This document shows positions 24,190-33,654 of a stretch of DNA of 64,000 nt, one piece after another. The position numbers were made by a program, and so were the translations under genes. The notes under the pieces are model-generated. The model did no database searches. It was not told where the DNA came from and saw only the letters and a program-made list of their open reading frames with translations. Location of the stretch: positions 59,663 to 123,662 of the forward strand of contig JAGIAA010000006.1 in NCBI GenBank assembly GCA_017745115.1, in the 5' to 3' direction. The stretch is from Sphingobium sp. (GTDB lineage: Bacteria; Pseudomonadota; Alphaproteobacteria; Sphingomonadales; Sphingomonadaceae). The number at the start of each line of letters is the position of its first letter. The stretch's first letter is position 1.

Positions 24190-25680
24190 ATGAGAGATTG
24201 GAGATTGACCACCGTTGCGATGCTGCTCTCGTCTGCGGCGTCAGCAGCTGGTCCTGCGCAGTTTTCCGCAACGCAGATGGCGCAGATCAATCGCAACAGC
24301 TGGGGCCTCGATCTGGCTGCGCTTCAGACCGGCCCGTCCGCAAAGACCGTCATGGCCGGGCCCGATTCAAGCTTGCCATCGGCCGCCGCGGCTCAGATCG
24401 GGCAGATGCGGATCGTGCGGGAGCCGATGGCGCAGCTCGTCGTCGAAATGGATGCGCAAAGCCAGGCGGCGAACAAAGTCACCGATCCGGACGCGAAGAA
24501 AACAGCCCAGCAGGCCTATCAGCAGGCCATGAACGATCTCAATCGCGAGGCGGCGACTCGCTCCTTGCTGCGCGATCTCTATTCGCCCGCCCAGCTCCAA
24601 GAGCAGATGACATGGTTCTGGTTCAACCATTTCAATGTCCACGCCAACAAGCGCGACATCCGAGCGATGGTCGGCGATTATGAGGATGTGATCCGCGCCC
24701 ATGCGCTGGGCAAGTTCCGCGATCTGCTGGAGGCCACGCTGCGCCATCCCGCCATGTTGCGCTATCTCGACAACGACCAGAACGCCGCCGGCCGCGTCAA
24801 CGAGAACTATGCACGTGAGATCATGGAGCTGCACTCGATGGGCGTCGGCTCGGGCTACAGCCAGGCGGATGTGCAGGAGCTGGCCCGTATTCTGACCGGC
24901 GTCGGTGTCAGCCTCAAGCCGGACAATCCGAAGCTGAAGCCGGAATGGCAGCCTCTTTATATTCATGCCGGCCTGTTCGAGTTCAATCCGGCTCGCCACG
25001 ATTTCGGCACCAAGCAATTTCTCGGTCACCAGATCAGCGGTTCGGGCTTTCATGAGGTCGAGCAGGCGCTCGATCTCATCGCAGCTTCGCCCGCGACTGC
25101 GCGTCATGTGTCGATGCAGATCGCCACTTATTTCATGGGCGACAATCCGCCCGCGGCCGTCGTCGACCGCATGGCGACAGCGTGGCAGCGGTCGAGTGGT
25201 GATATCGCGACGGTGCTGCGGGCAATGTCGGCGTCCCCCCAATATGGGGCGTCGCTCGGCCAGGCGTTCAAGGATCCGATCCATTATGTCGTGTCGGCCG
25301 TGCGCTATGCCTATGGCGATCGCGTGATCCTCAACGCCGATCCGATGATCGGCTGGCTCAACCGGATGGGCGAGGGGCTCTACAATCGCGAGACGCCGGA
25401 CGGCTATCCCATGAATGCGTCGGCCTGGACCGGACCAGGACAGATGGAGGTCCGCTTCGAGATTGCCCGCGCGATCGGCAACGGCTCGGCAGGGCTGTTC
25501 AAGCCACGCACCGCCGGATCGAAGGAACAGCCCGTCTTCCCGCAATTGCAGAACGCGCTTTATTTCGGCGGGCTGGACCGGACGTTGAGCGCCCAGACCC
25601 GAGAGACGCTGGCGCAGGCGGTCAGTCCCCAGGAATGGAACATGCTGTTCCTTGCCTCGCCCGATTTCATGCGCCGATGA
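24190..25680 (+). CDS. DUF1800 exported protein
   Basis: 496 residues from ATG 24190; an N-terminal signal peptide (LLSSAASA) is present. The DUF1800 core is clear: LLRDLYSPAQLQEQMTWFWFNHFNVH, then NENYAREIMELHSMGVGSGYSQADVQELARILTG as separate blocks, and a C-terminal QMEVRFEIARAI. The family is uncharacterised, and its genes almost always sit directly before a DUF1501 gene, as here (18 bases). Together they are thought to act outside the cytoplasm. Upstream 260 bases show no other gene. Confidence 0.88.
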   Translation: MRDWRLTTVAMLLSSAASAAGPAQFSATQMAQINRNSWGLDLAALQTGPSAKTVMAGPDSSLPSAAAAQIGQMRIVREPMAQLVVEMDAQSQAANKVTDPDAKKTAQQAYQQAMNDLNREAATRSLLRDLYSPAQLQEQMTWFWFNHFNVHANKRDIRAMVGDYEDVIRAHALGKFRDLLEATLRHPAMLRYLDNDQNAAGRVNENYAREIMELHSMGVGSGYSQADVQELARILTGVGVSLKPDNPKLKPEWQPLYIHAGLFEFNPARHDFGTKQFLGHQISGSGFHEVEQALDLIAASPATARHVSMQIATYFMGDNPPAAVVDRMATAWQRSSGDIATVLRAMSASPQYGASLGQAFKDPIHYVVSAVRYAYGDRVILNADPMIGWLNRMGEGLYNRETPDGYPMNASAWTGPGQMEVRFEIARAIGNGSAGLFKPRTAGSKEQPVFPQLQNALYFGGLDRTLSAQTRETLAQAVSPQEWNMLFLASPDFMRR

Positions 25681-25698
25681 GCGTCAGGAGATGATCCC

Positions 25699-26916
25699 AT
25701 GATCCTCAGCCGCCGACAAATGCTCGAAGCCGCGGCGCTCGCAGTCCCGCTCCTCGCGACCGGGCGGGCCTTTGCCGCGCCCGCCGCCGGGAAATCGCGC
25801 CTGCTCGTCGTGTTTCTGCGCGGGGCCTATGACGGCCTCAACATCGTCGCGCCGACGAGCAGCGACTTTTACCATGCGTCGCGGCCGACGATCGCGCTCG
25901 GCAAGCCTGATCCTGCCGCGCCCGACGCCGCCTTGCCACTCGATGCGGACTGGAGCCTGCATCCGGCGCTCAAGGACAGCATCCTGCCGCTCTGGCAAGC
26001 AAAACAGATCGCGTTCGTGCCGTTCGCAGGAACGGACGACCTCAGCCGGAGCCATTTTGAGACGCAGGACACAATTGAAATGGGCCAGCCCATTACAGGA
26101 CATCGCGATTTCCAATCCGGCTTCATGGGGCGCCTCGCTACGGCACTGGGCGCGGACAAGCCGATCTCCTTCACCGACCAGCTGCCACTCTGCTTCCGGG
26201 GCGGGCCGACAGTGCCCAACATCGCGCTAGCCAACGCCGGATCCAAGCCGCCCATTGATGCGCGGCAGACCGCGCTCATCAATGCGATGTACAAGGGCCA
26301 GAAGGCCGGTGACGTGGATCTGGAGGCCGCTGTTGCCCAGGGCTTTCAGGTGCGCGACACTGTGTTTCAGTCGATTGCCGATGAAATGAACAAGGCCGGC
26401 CGAGGGGCGATCAGCGCCAAAGGCTTCGAGCTGTCGGCGCGGCGCATCGGTCGTCTGATGCGCGAGCAATATAATCTCGCCTTCGTCGATGTCGGCGGCT
26501 GGGACACGCACGTGAACCAGGGCGGTGCGCAGGGTTATCTTGCCGGGCGGATCGGCGAGTTGGGCAGGGCACTCGCCGGCTTTGCGGACGAGATCGGGCC
26601 CGATGCCTGGAGCAGCACGACGGTCGTGGTCATTTCCGAGTTCGGCCGGACCTTCCGCGAAAATGGCGACAAAGGCACCGATCACGGCCATGGCAGCGTC
26701 TATTGGGTGATGGGTGGCGGCGTGAACGGCGGACGGATCGCTGGACCGCAGATCAAGCTTGCGCCTGAGACGTTGAACCAGAATCGCGACCTGCCGGTGC
26801 TCACCGACTACCGAGCCCTAATGGGCGGGCTGATCGCAAGGCAATTCGGCCTTTCTGCCGACCAGGCCGCGCAGGTCTTTCCAGGCACTAGGGCTGCTGA
26901 TCTGCAGTTACTTTAG
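25699..26916 (+). CDS. DUF1501 exported protein (Tat signal)
   Basis: 405 residues. N-terminus with a twin-arginine motif (SRRQML) and a hydrophobic segment ending AFA, so export by Tat is likely. Body has LLVVFLRGAYDGLNIVAP, DVGGWDTHVNQGG and VVISEFGRTFRENG, the DUF1501 signature set, which is related to sulfatase/phosphatase folds. Partner of the DUF1800 gene immediately upstream. Function unknown. Confidence 0.88.
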   Translation: MILSRRQMLEAAALAVPLLATGRAFAAPAAGKSRLLVVFLRGAYDGLNIVAPTSSDFYHASRPTIALGKPDPAAPDAALPLDADWSLHPALKDSILPLWQAKQIAFVPFAGTDDLSRSHFETQDTIEMGQPITGHRDFQSGFMGRLATALGADKPISFTDQLPLCFRGGPTVPNIALANAGSKPPIDARQTALINAMYKGQKAGDVDLEAAVAQGFQVRDTVFQSIADEMNKAGRGAISAKGFELSARRIGRLMREQYNLAFVDVGGWDTHVNQGGAQGYLAGRIGELGRALAGFADEIGPDAWSSTTVVVISEFGRTFRENGDKGTDHGHGSVYWVMGGGVNGGRIAGPQIKLAPETLNQNRDLPVLTDYRALMGGLIARQFGLSADQAAQVFPGTRAADLQLL

Positions 26917-27142
26917 AGCGCATGGAGAGGTTCCTTCGGTTTTCGACTAGCCGACATTCGGGGCGCTTCGCTTAGCCTTCGAAGCCGGTCGTTCATGCAA
27001 TCTACTTCGCCCTCATTTTGGGCATTGAACGCAGTGGTCTGGCGTCAGAAAGCTGACTTTGTCTTGCCGGATGACACGCGGCAGAAACTCTAACCGTCGC
27101 CGTCCACTGGACAGTAGAGCTGCCGGCGCTACGGTTCAAATC

Positions 27143-28795
27143 ATGCGTACAATAGTCCTTACGAGCCTTCTGCTCGCCGCCGCCACGCCTACGATCGCCG
27201 CCGCTGCAGCGCGTGAGACAATTCAGACCGTCAAGGCCACGCGGTCCCAAATGGCTCGAATAAACATGCGGCCCGACACGAGTTATCTGAACGCCGAGGA
27301 AAGGAAGGTGGTCAATCTCCTGATCCAGGCGTCAAGCAAGATGTCGGAAATCTACCTGGTCCAGCACAGCGCCGACAATCCGGAAATCCGGCGCAAGCTG
27401 GCTGCGACCAAAGGCCCGGATCGCGCGCTGCTGCTCGACATGTTCGACCTGATGGCGGGCCCTTGGGATAGGCTCAACGACAATGCGACGTTCTGGGGCA
27501 CGCAGCCCTATCCGGCGGGTGGTGGGCTCTATCCCACTGATCTGACCAAGGCAGAGCTGGACACTTATATCGCGGCCCATCCGGACGAGAAAACGGTGCT
27601 GCTCAGCCCTTACACAGTGGTGCGGCGGCAAGGGGCGAAGCTGGTCGCGATCCCCTATTCGAAATTCTATGCGCAATGGCTGGAGCCGGCGGCCAAATTG
27701 CTCGAGCAGGCGGCTGCCACCACGTCGAATCCCAGTCTCAAGAAATTCCTGACACTGCGTGCCAAGGCCTTTCGCACCGACGATTATTTCGAGTCCGAGC
27801 TGGCCTGGATGGACGTCAAGGACACGCCGATCGAGATCACCATCGGCCCCTATGAAAGCTATCGCGACGAGATCTACGGGCAAAAGACGGCGTTCGAAGC
27901 CTATGTGACATTGCGCAACCCGGTCGCGTCGGCTGCACTGGAAAAATACAAACATTATCTGCGCGACATGGAGGCCAATCTACCGGTCCCCGAAACCTAC
28001 AAGAACTTCCAGCGCGGCTTCGAATCCCCGATCGCAGTGGTCGATCAAATCGGTTCGGGCGGCGAGGCGAAGCCGGGGGTGCAGACCGTCGCCTTCAACC
28101 TGCCCAATGACGAGCGGGTCCGCGAGGCGAAGGGCGCGAAGAAGGTCATCCTCTCCAACGTGCTCGGCGCGAAGTTCGATCGGATCCTGAAGCCCCTCGC
28201 TACGCTGGTGCTGGTGAAGGATCAGGCGGGCCTCGTCTCCAAGACCTACATGGAGAATGAAACGCTTTTCCACGAATTGTCGCACAGCCTGGGACCAGGC
28301 ACGATCGTCAAGGGCGGCCGCAAGACGACCGTCGATGACGAGCTGAAAGAACAGTCCTCGGGCCTGGAGGAATGCAAGGCGGACGTTATGGGTGCCTGGA
28401 ACATTCTGTTCATGATGAAGAAGGGCGAGCTACCCATCGCCGAACGACCGCAACTCTATGCGACCTACGTGACCGGTCTCTTCCGCGCGATGCGCTTCGG
28501 CGTCGCTGACGCGCACGGGCGTGGCGCCGCTGTCCAATATAACTTCATCCGCGAGCATGGCGGGTTCGACTGGGATGCGAAGGCGCGGCGCTACCGGGTA
28601 AACGACGCGAAGATGGAAGGTGCGATCGGCGCGCTCGTCGCTGCCATCGTGAAGCTGCAGGGCGATGGGGACTATGAGGGCGTTAAGGCCTTCAACGCGC
28701 GCTATGGAACATTGGACGCCAATGCGAAGGCTGTGATCGCGACAATGCACGCCATTCCCGTCGATATTCAGCCCAACTATCCCGACGGAATCTGA
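27143..28795 (+). CDS. M49-like (dipeptidyl-peptidase III family) zinc hydrolase
   Basis: 550 residues from ATG 27143, which gives a signal peptide (LLLAAATPTIAAAAA). Metal-binding motifs are HELSH (HExxH) in FHELSHSLGPG, with EECKAD about 50 residues later, matching the second glutamate motif of M49 enzymes. Classical DPP III has HExxxH, so this is the bacterial branch with the shorter motif. It likely cleaves peptides or modifies a related substrate in the periplasm. The DUF1800/DUF1501 pair upstream is about 230 bases away and may be unrelated. Confidence 0.8.
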   Translation: MRTIVLTSLLLAAATPTIAAAAARETIQTVKATRSQMARINMRPDTSYLNAEERKVVNLLIQASSKMSEIYLVQHSADNPEIRRKLAATKGPDRALLLDMFDLMAGPWDRLNDNATFWGTQPYPAGGGLYPTDLTKAELDTYIAAHPDEKTVLLSPYTVVRRQGAKLVAIPYSKFYAQWLEPAAKLLEQAAATTSNPSLKKFLTLRAKAFRTDDYFESELAWMDVKDTPIEITIGPYESYRDEIYGQKTAFEAYVTLRNPVASAALEKYKHYLRDMEANLPVPETYKNFQRGFESPIAVVDQIGSGGEAKPGVQTVAFNLPNDERVREAKGAKKVILSNVLGAKFDRILKPLATLVLVKDQAGLVSKTYMENETLFHELSHSLGPGTIVKGGRKTTVDDELKEQSSGLEECKADVMGAWNILFMMKKGELPIAERPQLYATYVTGLFRAMRFGVADAHGRGAAVQYNFIREHGGFDWDAKARRYRVNDAKMEGAIGALVAAIVKLQGDGDYEGVKAFNARYGTLDANAKAVIATMHAIPVDIQPNYPDGI

Positions 28796-28849
28796 TACGT
28801 CAGGTTGTGCCAACCTTCCGGTCATTCGCGTTCCAAGTCCGGCCACTGA

Positions 28850-29044
28850 AAGCGGCCGTTCGTTTTCTCTAACGAGGACGGCACGATCAGGCAGGCCGGG
28901 CTCGATTATGTGCGCCACCGCTCGGGCGGGCCGGGCATAGTGTTCACCGCTTGCGTCTCGGTCACGCCCAACGGCCAGGCTTATGTCGGTGAACCTGCCG
29001 CGGGCGAGGACGCTGCAGCGCCAGCGCCCGGCAGGGATCAATAG
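28850..29044 (+). pseudogene. C-terminal gene remnant without start codon
   Basis: An open stretch of 64 codons, beginning right after a stop at 28847 and ending at TAG 29042-29044, contains no ATG. It reads as natural protein: NEDGTIRQAGLDYVRHRSG, then GIVFTACVSVTPNGQAYVG, then an Ala/Pro tail. Codon usage looks native. I do not recognise the parent family. It is probably the 3' end of a gene whose front part was deleted near 28850. Confidence 0.4.
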
Positions 29045-29233
29045 TTTCCCAATAGGCAAACAGTGTCAGAACAAGATCGTGACAGTTGCCCTTCCAGCCA
29101 GGGTAACCGAACGGAAAAATGGAAAATTCGCGCAATTACGCCTCTTCGCCAGACGATAGGTGCGGTGGATAAAACAATATTAACTCGTTCGAGCTTAAGT
29201 CGGCGCTCCGATAGAACTTAACAGGGTTGCATC
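29045..29233. other. Intergenic region before the TonB receptor
   Basis: About 190 bases, more AT-rich than the neighbours (aaaacaatattaactcg near 29168). Probably holds the promoter of the receptor gene. No hairpin or box could be assigned with confidence. Confidence 0.35.
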
Positions 29234-31750
29234 ATGAAGAAATTCTGCCTGCTTCTGGCCACGACACCGCTTGCCTTTTCGACGCCCGTCTGGGCTGATG
29301 AGGCGGCCGCTGCCGACGCCGCTCCGAAGACCGAAACGTCTCAGCAGGACAGTGTTGCTAAGCCTGCCGCAGCCACGTTCAGCACCGGCGTCGCCAAGGG
29401 GCGCGACATGCTGGATTCCGCGATCTCGGCTTCCTCGCTCGATGCCCAAGAAGCCGACAAGCTAGGCGCCCGGTCGCTTGGCGAGTTGCTGCGGAACATC
29501 CCTGGCGTTCGCGCAGAATTCGAGGGTGGTGAAGGCAATGCGAGCTACTCGATCCGCGGCCTTCCGCTTGCGGCGAGCGGCTCCAAGTTTTTGCAGCTCC
29601 AGGAAGATGGCTTGCCAGTGCTCGAGTTCGGCGACATCCAGCTGATGTCGTCCGACATTTTCATGCGTGTCGATTCCAACCTTGGTCAGGTTGAGGCGAT
29701 TCGTGGAGGCTCGGCTTCGACCTTCGCGTCCAACTCGCCGGGCGGTGTGATCAATCTCATCTCGAAGACGGGTGAAGTCGAGGGTGGCTCGGTCGCGGCC
29801 AGCGCCGGCCTCGATTATGGCATGTACCGGCTCGACTTCGATTATGGTGGCCGGCTCAATGACACGCTGCGCTATCAGGTAGGCGGCTTCTATCGCCACG
29901 GTGAGGGCCCGCGCGCTATCGGCTATGACGCCTACAAAGGGGGCCAGTTCAAGGTCAATGTCACCAAGGAACTGGGCGGCGGTGACTTCATCCGCCTGTA
30001 CGGCAAGTATCTCGATGATCGCACGCCGTCCTACCAGCCCGTTCCCGTCAAGGTGACAGGCACCAATGACAAGCCCAGCTTCGTCGATCTGCCGAGTTTC
30101 GATATCGCCCGCGATTCCCTGATTTCGCGCAACATCAACGGCGTACCCTCGCTCGACGAGAACAACAACGCGAAGACCTTCGACGCTCGCGATGGTATGC
30201 ATTCGGTGAGCAAGTCGGTCGGTCTCGAAGCCAAGTTCGACGTCGCCGGCTTCTCGGTCAGCGAGAAGTTCCGCTTCGCCAACAATTCGGGCAGCGTGTT
30301 CGAGAACCTACCGCTCGCTGCCGCCCCGGCGATCGGCCTCGCTATGGCGAATGGCGGCCTTGGCGCCACCCTGGTTTATGCGAATGGCCCCAATGCCGGT
30401 CAGACGATCAATCCCACGACGGTCAACGGCAATGGCCTGCTGATGCAGTCGCTCTTCCTCAATGCCGACCTCAACAGCCTCAACAACGTGACGAATGACC
30501 TGCGTCTCAGCCGCGTATGGAAGATCGGTGGCGGCGACTTCACCACCACCGCAGGCTTCTACAAGGCGAACCAGTCGTTCGACTCGTTCTGGAGCTTCAT
30601 CACCGCGCTGCAGGACGTGAACGGCGACGGCAATTCTGCGCTGGTCGATGTTCGCACCGCCGGTGGAACCACCGTGACGCAGAATGGCATCGTCTCGTAC
30701 AGCACGGTCGGTACCGCCGGCTATCACCGCAACTACGACATCGGCTACGACATCAGTGCGCCCTACGGTTCTGTGAACTATCACATCGGCAAGATCGCCA
30801 TCGGCGGCAGCCTGCGTTACGACATGGGCAGTGTGAAGGGGACGCTCACCGGTGCCGAGCTCGGCCTCAGCCCCACGACCGGTATGACCGCCTACGATTT
30901 CAATCACGACGGCGTGATCTCGGCTGCAGAGGCCAAGACGGCCTATCTGCCGAGCGTCTCGGGTCTGGTCGATTACGACTATCACTATTTGAGCTACTCG
31001 ACCGGTATCAACTACCGCATCTCACAGGCGCTGGCAGTCTTCGCCCGTTATAGCCGCGGTGGACGCGCGGCGGCGGATCGCATCCTGTTCACGCCGGCGA
31101 TCAATTACGCCACGGGCGCGCTCCTGGACCCCAAGGACGGCTATGACCTCGTCAAGCAGACCGAGGTTGGCGTGAAGTATCGTGGCAACGGTCTTGCGCT
31201 CAATCTCACGGGCTTCCTCGCAAACACCGGCGAGCGCAACATGCAGGTCAACAGCAAGCCTGATGGCTCGGTGCAGGTCGAACACATCATTCGCGAATAT
31301 CGTGCTTATGGCGCGGAGTTCGAAGGCAGCATACGCCGCGGCCCGTTCAGCCTGACCGCTGGCGCGACCTACACCCACGCTGAGATCACAAGCGACGCGA
31401 CCAATGCAGCGGTTGTCGGCAAGACGCCTCGCCACCAGGCTTCTTTCATCTTTGAAGCGACGCCCCAGTTCGAGACGCAATTGTTCACCGTTGGCGCGAA
31501 CATCGTCGGCACCACGAGCAGCTACGCGCAGGATACGAACCAGCTCAAGCTGCCCGGTTACGCGACGGTCAGCGCGTTCCTGCAGTTCCGTCCGGCGAAG
31601 CACATCGAGTTGATGCTGAACGCCAACAACCTGTTCGACACGGTTGGCATTGCCGAGGTCAGCCAAGCGGCAATCCCGACCAGCGGGGTTGTGCTGGCGC
31701 GCGCGATCAACGGCCGCACCGTGTCGGGCTCTGTTCGCTTTTCCTTCTGA
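29234..31750 (+). CDS. TonB-dependent receptor with EF-hand-like loops
   Basis: 838 residues. Signal peptide (TTPLAFSTPVWA), then a plug domain with LGARSLGELLRNIPGV, YSIRGLPL and GGVINLISKTG. The barrel ends in GSVRFSF, the usual aromatic C-terminus. An unusual feature is a perfect EF-hand-type 12-residue loop at 555-566 (DFNHDGVISAAE) and a weaker one at 461-472 (DVNGDGNSALVD), both in predicted extracellular parts. These suggest bound calcium. Substrate is unknown; no siderophore or sugar genes are adjacent. The chemoreceptor gene follows after 66 bases. Confidence 0.9.
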   Translation: MKKFCLLLATTPLAFSTPVWADEAAAADAAPKTETSQQDSVAKPAAATFSTGVAKGRDMLDSAISASSLDAQEADKLGARSLGELLRNIPGVRAEFEGGEGNASYSIRGLPLAASGSKFLQLQEDGLPVLEFGDIQLMSSDIFMRVDSNLGQVEAIRGGSASTFASNSPGGVINLISKTGEVEGGSVAASAGLDYGMYRLDFDYGGRLNDTLRYQVGGFYRHGEGPRAIGYDAYKGGQFKVNVTKELGGGDFIRLYGKYLDDRTPSYQPVPVKVTGTNDKPSFVDLPSFDIARDSLISRNINGVPSLDENNNAKTFDARDGMHSVSKSVGLEAKFDVAGFSVSEKFRFANNSGSVFENLPLAAAPAIGLAMANGGLGATLVYANGPNAGQTINPTTVNGNGLLMQSLFLNADLNSLNNVTNDLRLSRVWKIGGGDFTTTAGFYKANQSFDSFWSFITALQDVNGDGNSALVDVRTAGGTTVTQNGIVSYSTVGTAGYHRNYDIGYDISAPYGSVNYHIGKIAIGGSLRYDMGSVKGTLTGAELGLSPTTGMTAYDFNHDGVISAAEAKTAYLPSVSGLVDYDYHYLSYSTGINYRISQALAVFARYSRGGRAAADRILFTPAINYATGALLDPKDGYDLVKQTEVGVKYRGNGLALNLTGFLANTGERNMQVNSKPDGSVQVEHIIREYRAYGAEFEGSIRRGPFSLTAGATYTHAEITSDATNAAVVGKTPRHQASFIFEATPQFETQLFTVGANIVGTTSSYAQDTNQLKLPGYATVSAFLQFRPAKHIELMLNANNLFDTVGIAEVSQAAIPTSGVVLARAINGRTVSGSVRFSF

Positions 31751-31757
31751 CGGGCCG

Positions 31758-31784
31758 CTGGAGGATGGTCCGTCCGTCCTCCAG
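31758..31784 (+). terminator. Hairpin between TonB receptor and chemoreceptor genes
   Basis: Perfect 8-bp stem (31758-31765 with 31777-31784) closing a GC-rich loop, with no T-run after it. More likely an mRNA-processing or partial attenuation hairpin than a full terminator. Confidence 0.4.
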
Positions 31785-31816
31785 CTTCGCCCTGAGGGTA
31801 CATTGAGGTCATGACG

Positions 31817-33649
31817 ATGTTCAAGTCGATGAGTATACCCCGGAAACTGGGCTTCTCCTTTCTGGCGATCAACGCGTGCGCAGCCATCGTCATGGCGGTG
31901 TTCTTCGCGAATATCATGATGATCCGCTCGTCGACGGCGAACAACAATTTGAGCCAATCGATCCTTGCCAGGGAACTGCTGCTGGAGACGTCGCTGCTGC
32001 GGCAGAACAGCCAGTTGCGCGGTTTCCTCGTCACGGGCGACGAGAGCTATCTCAAATCATATTATGAGGGCCGCGACGACTACGACAAAACGGCCGCTGA
32101 GTTGGACAAGCTGCTCGCTTCGCCCGAACAGTTGAAGCTGCTCAACCAGGCCCGCGACGAAACCGTCAAATGGCGAAAGGACTGGGGCGACCGTCTCATT
32201 GACGTGGTCAAAAGCGGCCAGCGTGTCGAAGCCGAACAGGAAGTGCGGGACGCGGGCAAGAAGGTTCTCGTGAGCGCTGCCGTCCTGCCGCTTCGCGACC
32301 TGCGCGACATGGAAACCAAGTTCATAGACGCCGAAGGTGCGCGCCAGAGCCGGGCGATCGCCGTGGCGCTCGTCGCGCTTGCGATTGGCGCCATCGCTCT
32401 CATCGGTATGGCTGTTGCGCTCGCCCGAGCCCTCAGCCGGTCCATCGCCAAGCCGATCACGGAGCTTACCGGTGGCATGACGGCGCTGGCGAAAGGCCGC
32501 GATGATGTAGCCGTGCCGAATGTCGAACGCTCGGACGAGCTGGGCGACATGGCGCGCGCAGTGCTGGTCTTCCGTGACGCGGCGCGCGCCAAGGCAGAGT
32601 CGGACGCGGCCCAGACCCATGTGGTGGAAGCGCTCGGTAAAGGGCTGGAGGCGCTGGCCGCTGGCGACATGACCTATTTGATCGCGCAGCCTTTTGGGGC
32701 GGACTATGATCGTCTGCGTATCACCTTCAACCAGACGGTCGAGGGTATGGAGCGTAGCCTGGTGAGCGTCGCCAGTTCGGCGAGGAGCGTGCACACCGGC
32801 TCCGCGGAAATCCGTTCAGCAGCTGAGGATCTGGCCCGCCGCACGGAGATGCAGGCCGCCTCCATCGAGAAGACAGCAGCGGCGACCAATCAGGTGACGG
32901 ACATGGTCGCCGAAACGGCGCGCAGCACTGCCGAAGTGCGCGGCGCGATCGGCGGCGTCCACGGCGAGGCCGTGGAAGGCGGTGAGGTCGTGCGCAAGGC
33001 AGTCGACGCTATGGACGCGATCTCGAAGAGTTCGGAGCAAATCGAGCAGATTATCAACGTTATCGACGGCATTGCCTTTCAGACCAATCTCCTCGCTCTC
33101 AATGCCGGCGTGGAAGCGGCGCGTGCCGGCGACGCCGGCAAGGGCTTCGCGGTCGTCGCAAACGAGGTCCGTGCGCTTGCCCAGCGCTCGGCCGATGCCG
33201 CCAAGGACATCAAGGCGCTCATCAACACGTCGAGCGAGCAGGTCGGAAGCGGCGTCAATCTTGTGGGCGAAACCGGCCAGATGTTGGGGCGGATCGTGGC
33301 GAAGATCAGCGATGTCAGCGGCGTGATCGGCGAGATGGCCAGTGCCGCGGAGGCACAGGCCACGAATCTACGCGATGTCAATCACTCGATCGCCGAGATG
33401 GATAGGATGACCCAGCAAAATGCAGCGATGGTCGAGGAAGCCACCGCCTGCGCGCGGAGTCTTTCGGGTGAGGCCGATGGCCTCGCTGCATCGATCTCGC
33501 GTTTCCGTTTGAACGCCGCCGATGCGCCGCGGATGTCGGCACCCAAAGCGCAGCCTGCGGCAGCTTTGCGCGTCCCCGCGAAGCAATCGCGCATCGCGGG
33601 CAACCTCGCGGTGAAGGACGACGACTTGGAAAGCTGGGAAAGCTTCTGA
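31817..33649 (+). CDS. Methyl-accepting chemotaxis protein with CHASE3-type sensor
   Basis: 610 residues. The ATG at 31817 is preferred over 31811 because it is 8 bases from GAGG. Membrane helix at about 10-35, a periplasmic four-helix domain with the CHASE3 marker QLRGFLVTGDESYLKSY, and a second membrane helix near 178-200. HAMP (SIAKPITELTGGM) and a second HAMP-like block follow, then the signalling hairpin tip ([20 protein letters not shown]). C-terminus is SWESF, a Trp-x-x-Phe tail. It directly follows the TonB receptor and lies 17.5 kb from the che cluster. Confidence 0.92.
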   Translation: MFKSMSIPRKLGFSFLAINACAAIVMAVFFANIMMIRSSTANNNLSQSILARELLLETSLLRQNSQLRGFLVTGDESYLKSYYEGRDDYDKTAAELDKLLASPEQLKLLNQARDETVKWRKDWGDRLIDVVKSGQRVEAEQEVRDAGKKVLVSAAVLPLRDLRDMETKFIDAEGARQSRAIAVALVALAIGAIALIGMAVALARALSRSIAKPITELTGGMTALAKGRDDVAVPNVERSDELGDMARAVLVFRDAARAKAESDAAQTHVVEALGKGLEALAAGDMTYLIAQPFGADYDRLRITFNQTVEGMERSLVSVASSARSVHTGSAEIRSAAEDLARRTEMQAASIEKTAAATNQVTDMVAETARSTAEVRGAIGGVHGEAVEGGEVVRKAVDAMDAISKSSEQIEQIINVIDGIAFQTNLLALNAGVEAARAGDAGKGFAVVANEVRALAQRSADAAKDIKALINTSSEQVGSGVNLVGETGQMLGRIVAKISDVSGVIGEMASAAEAQATNLRDVNHSIAEMDRMTQQNAAMVEEATACARSLSGEADGLAASISRFRLNAADAPRMSAPKAQPAAALRVPAKQSRIAGNLAVKDDDLESWESF

Positions 33650-33654
33650 CGAAC

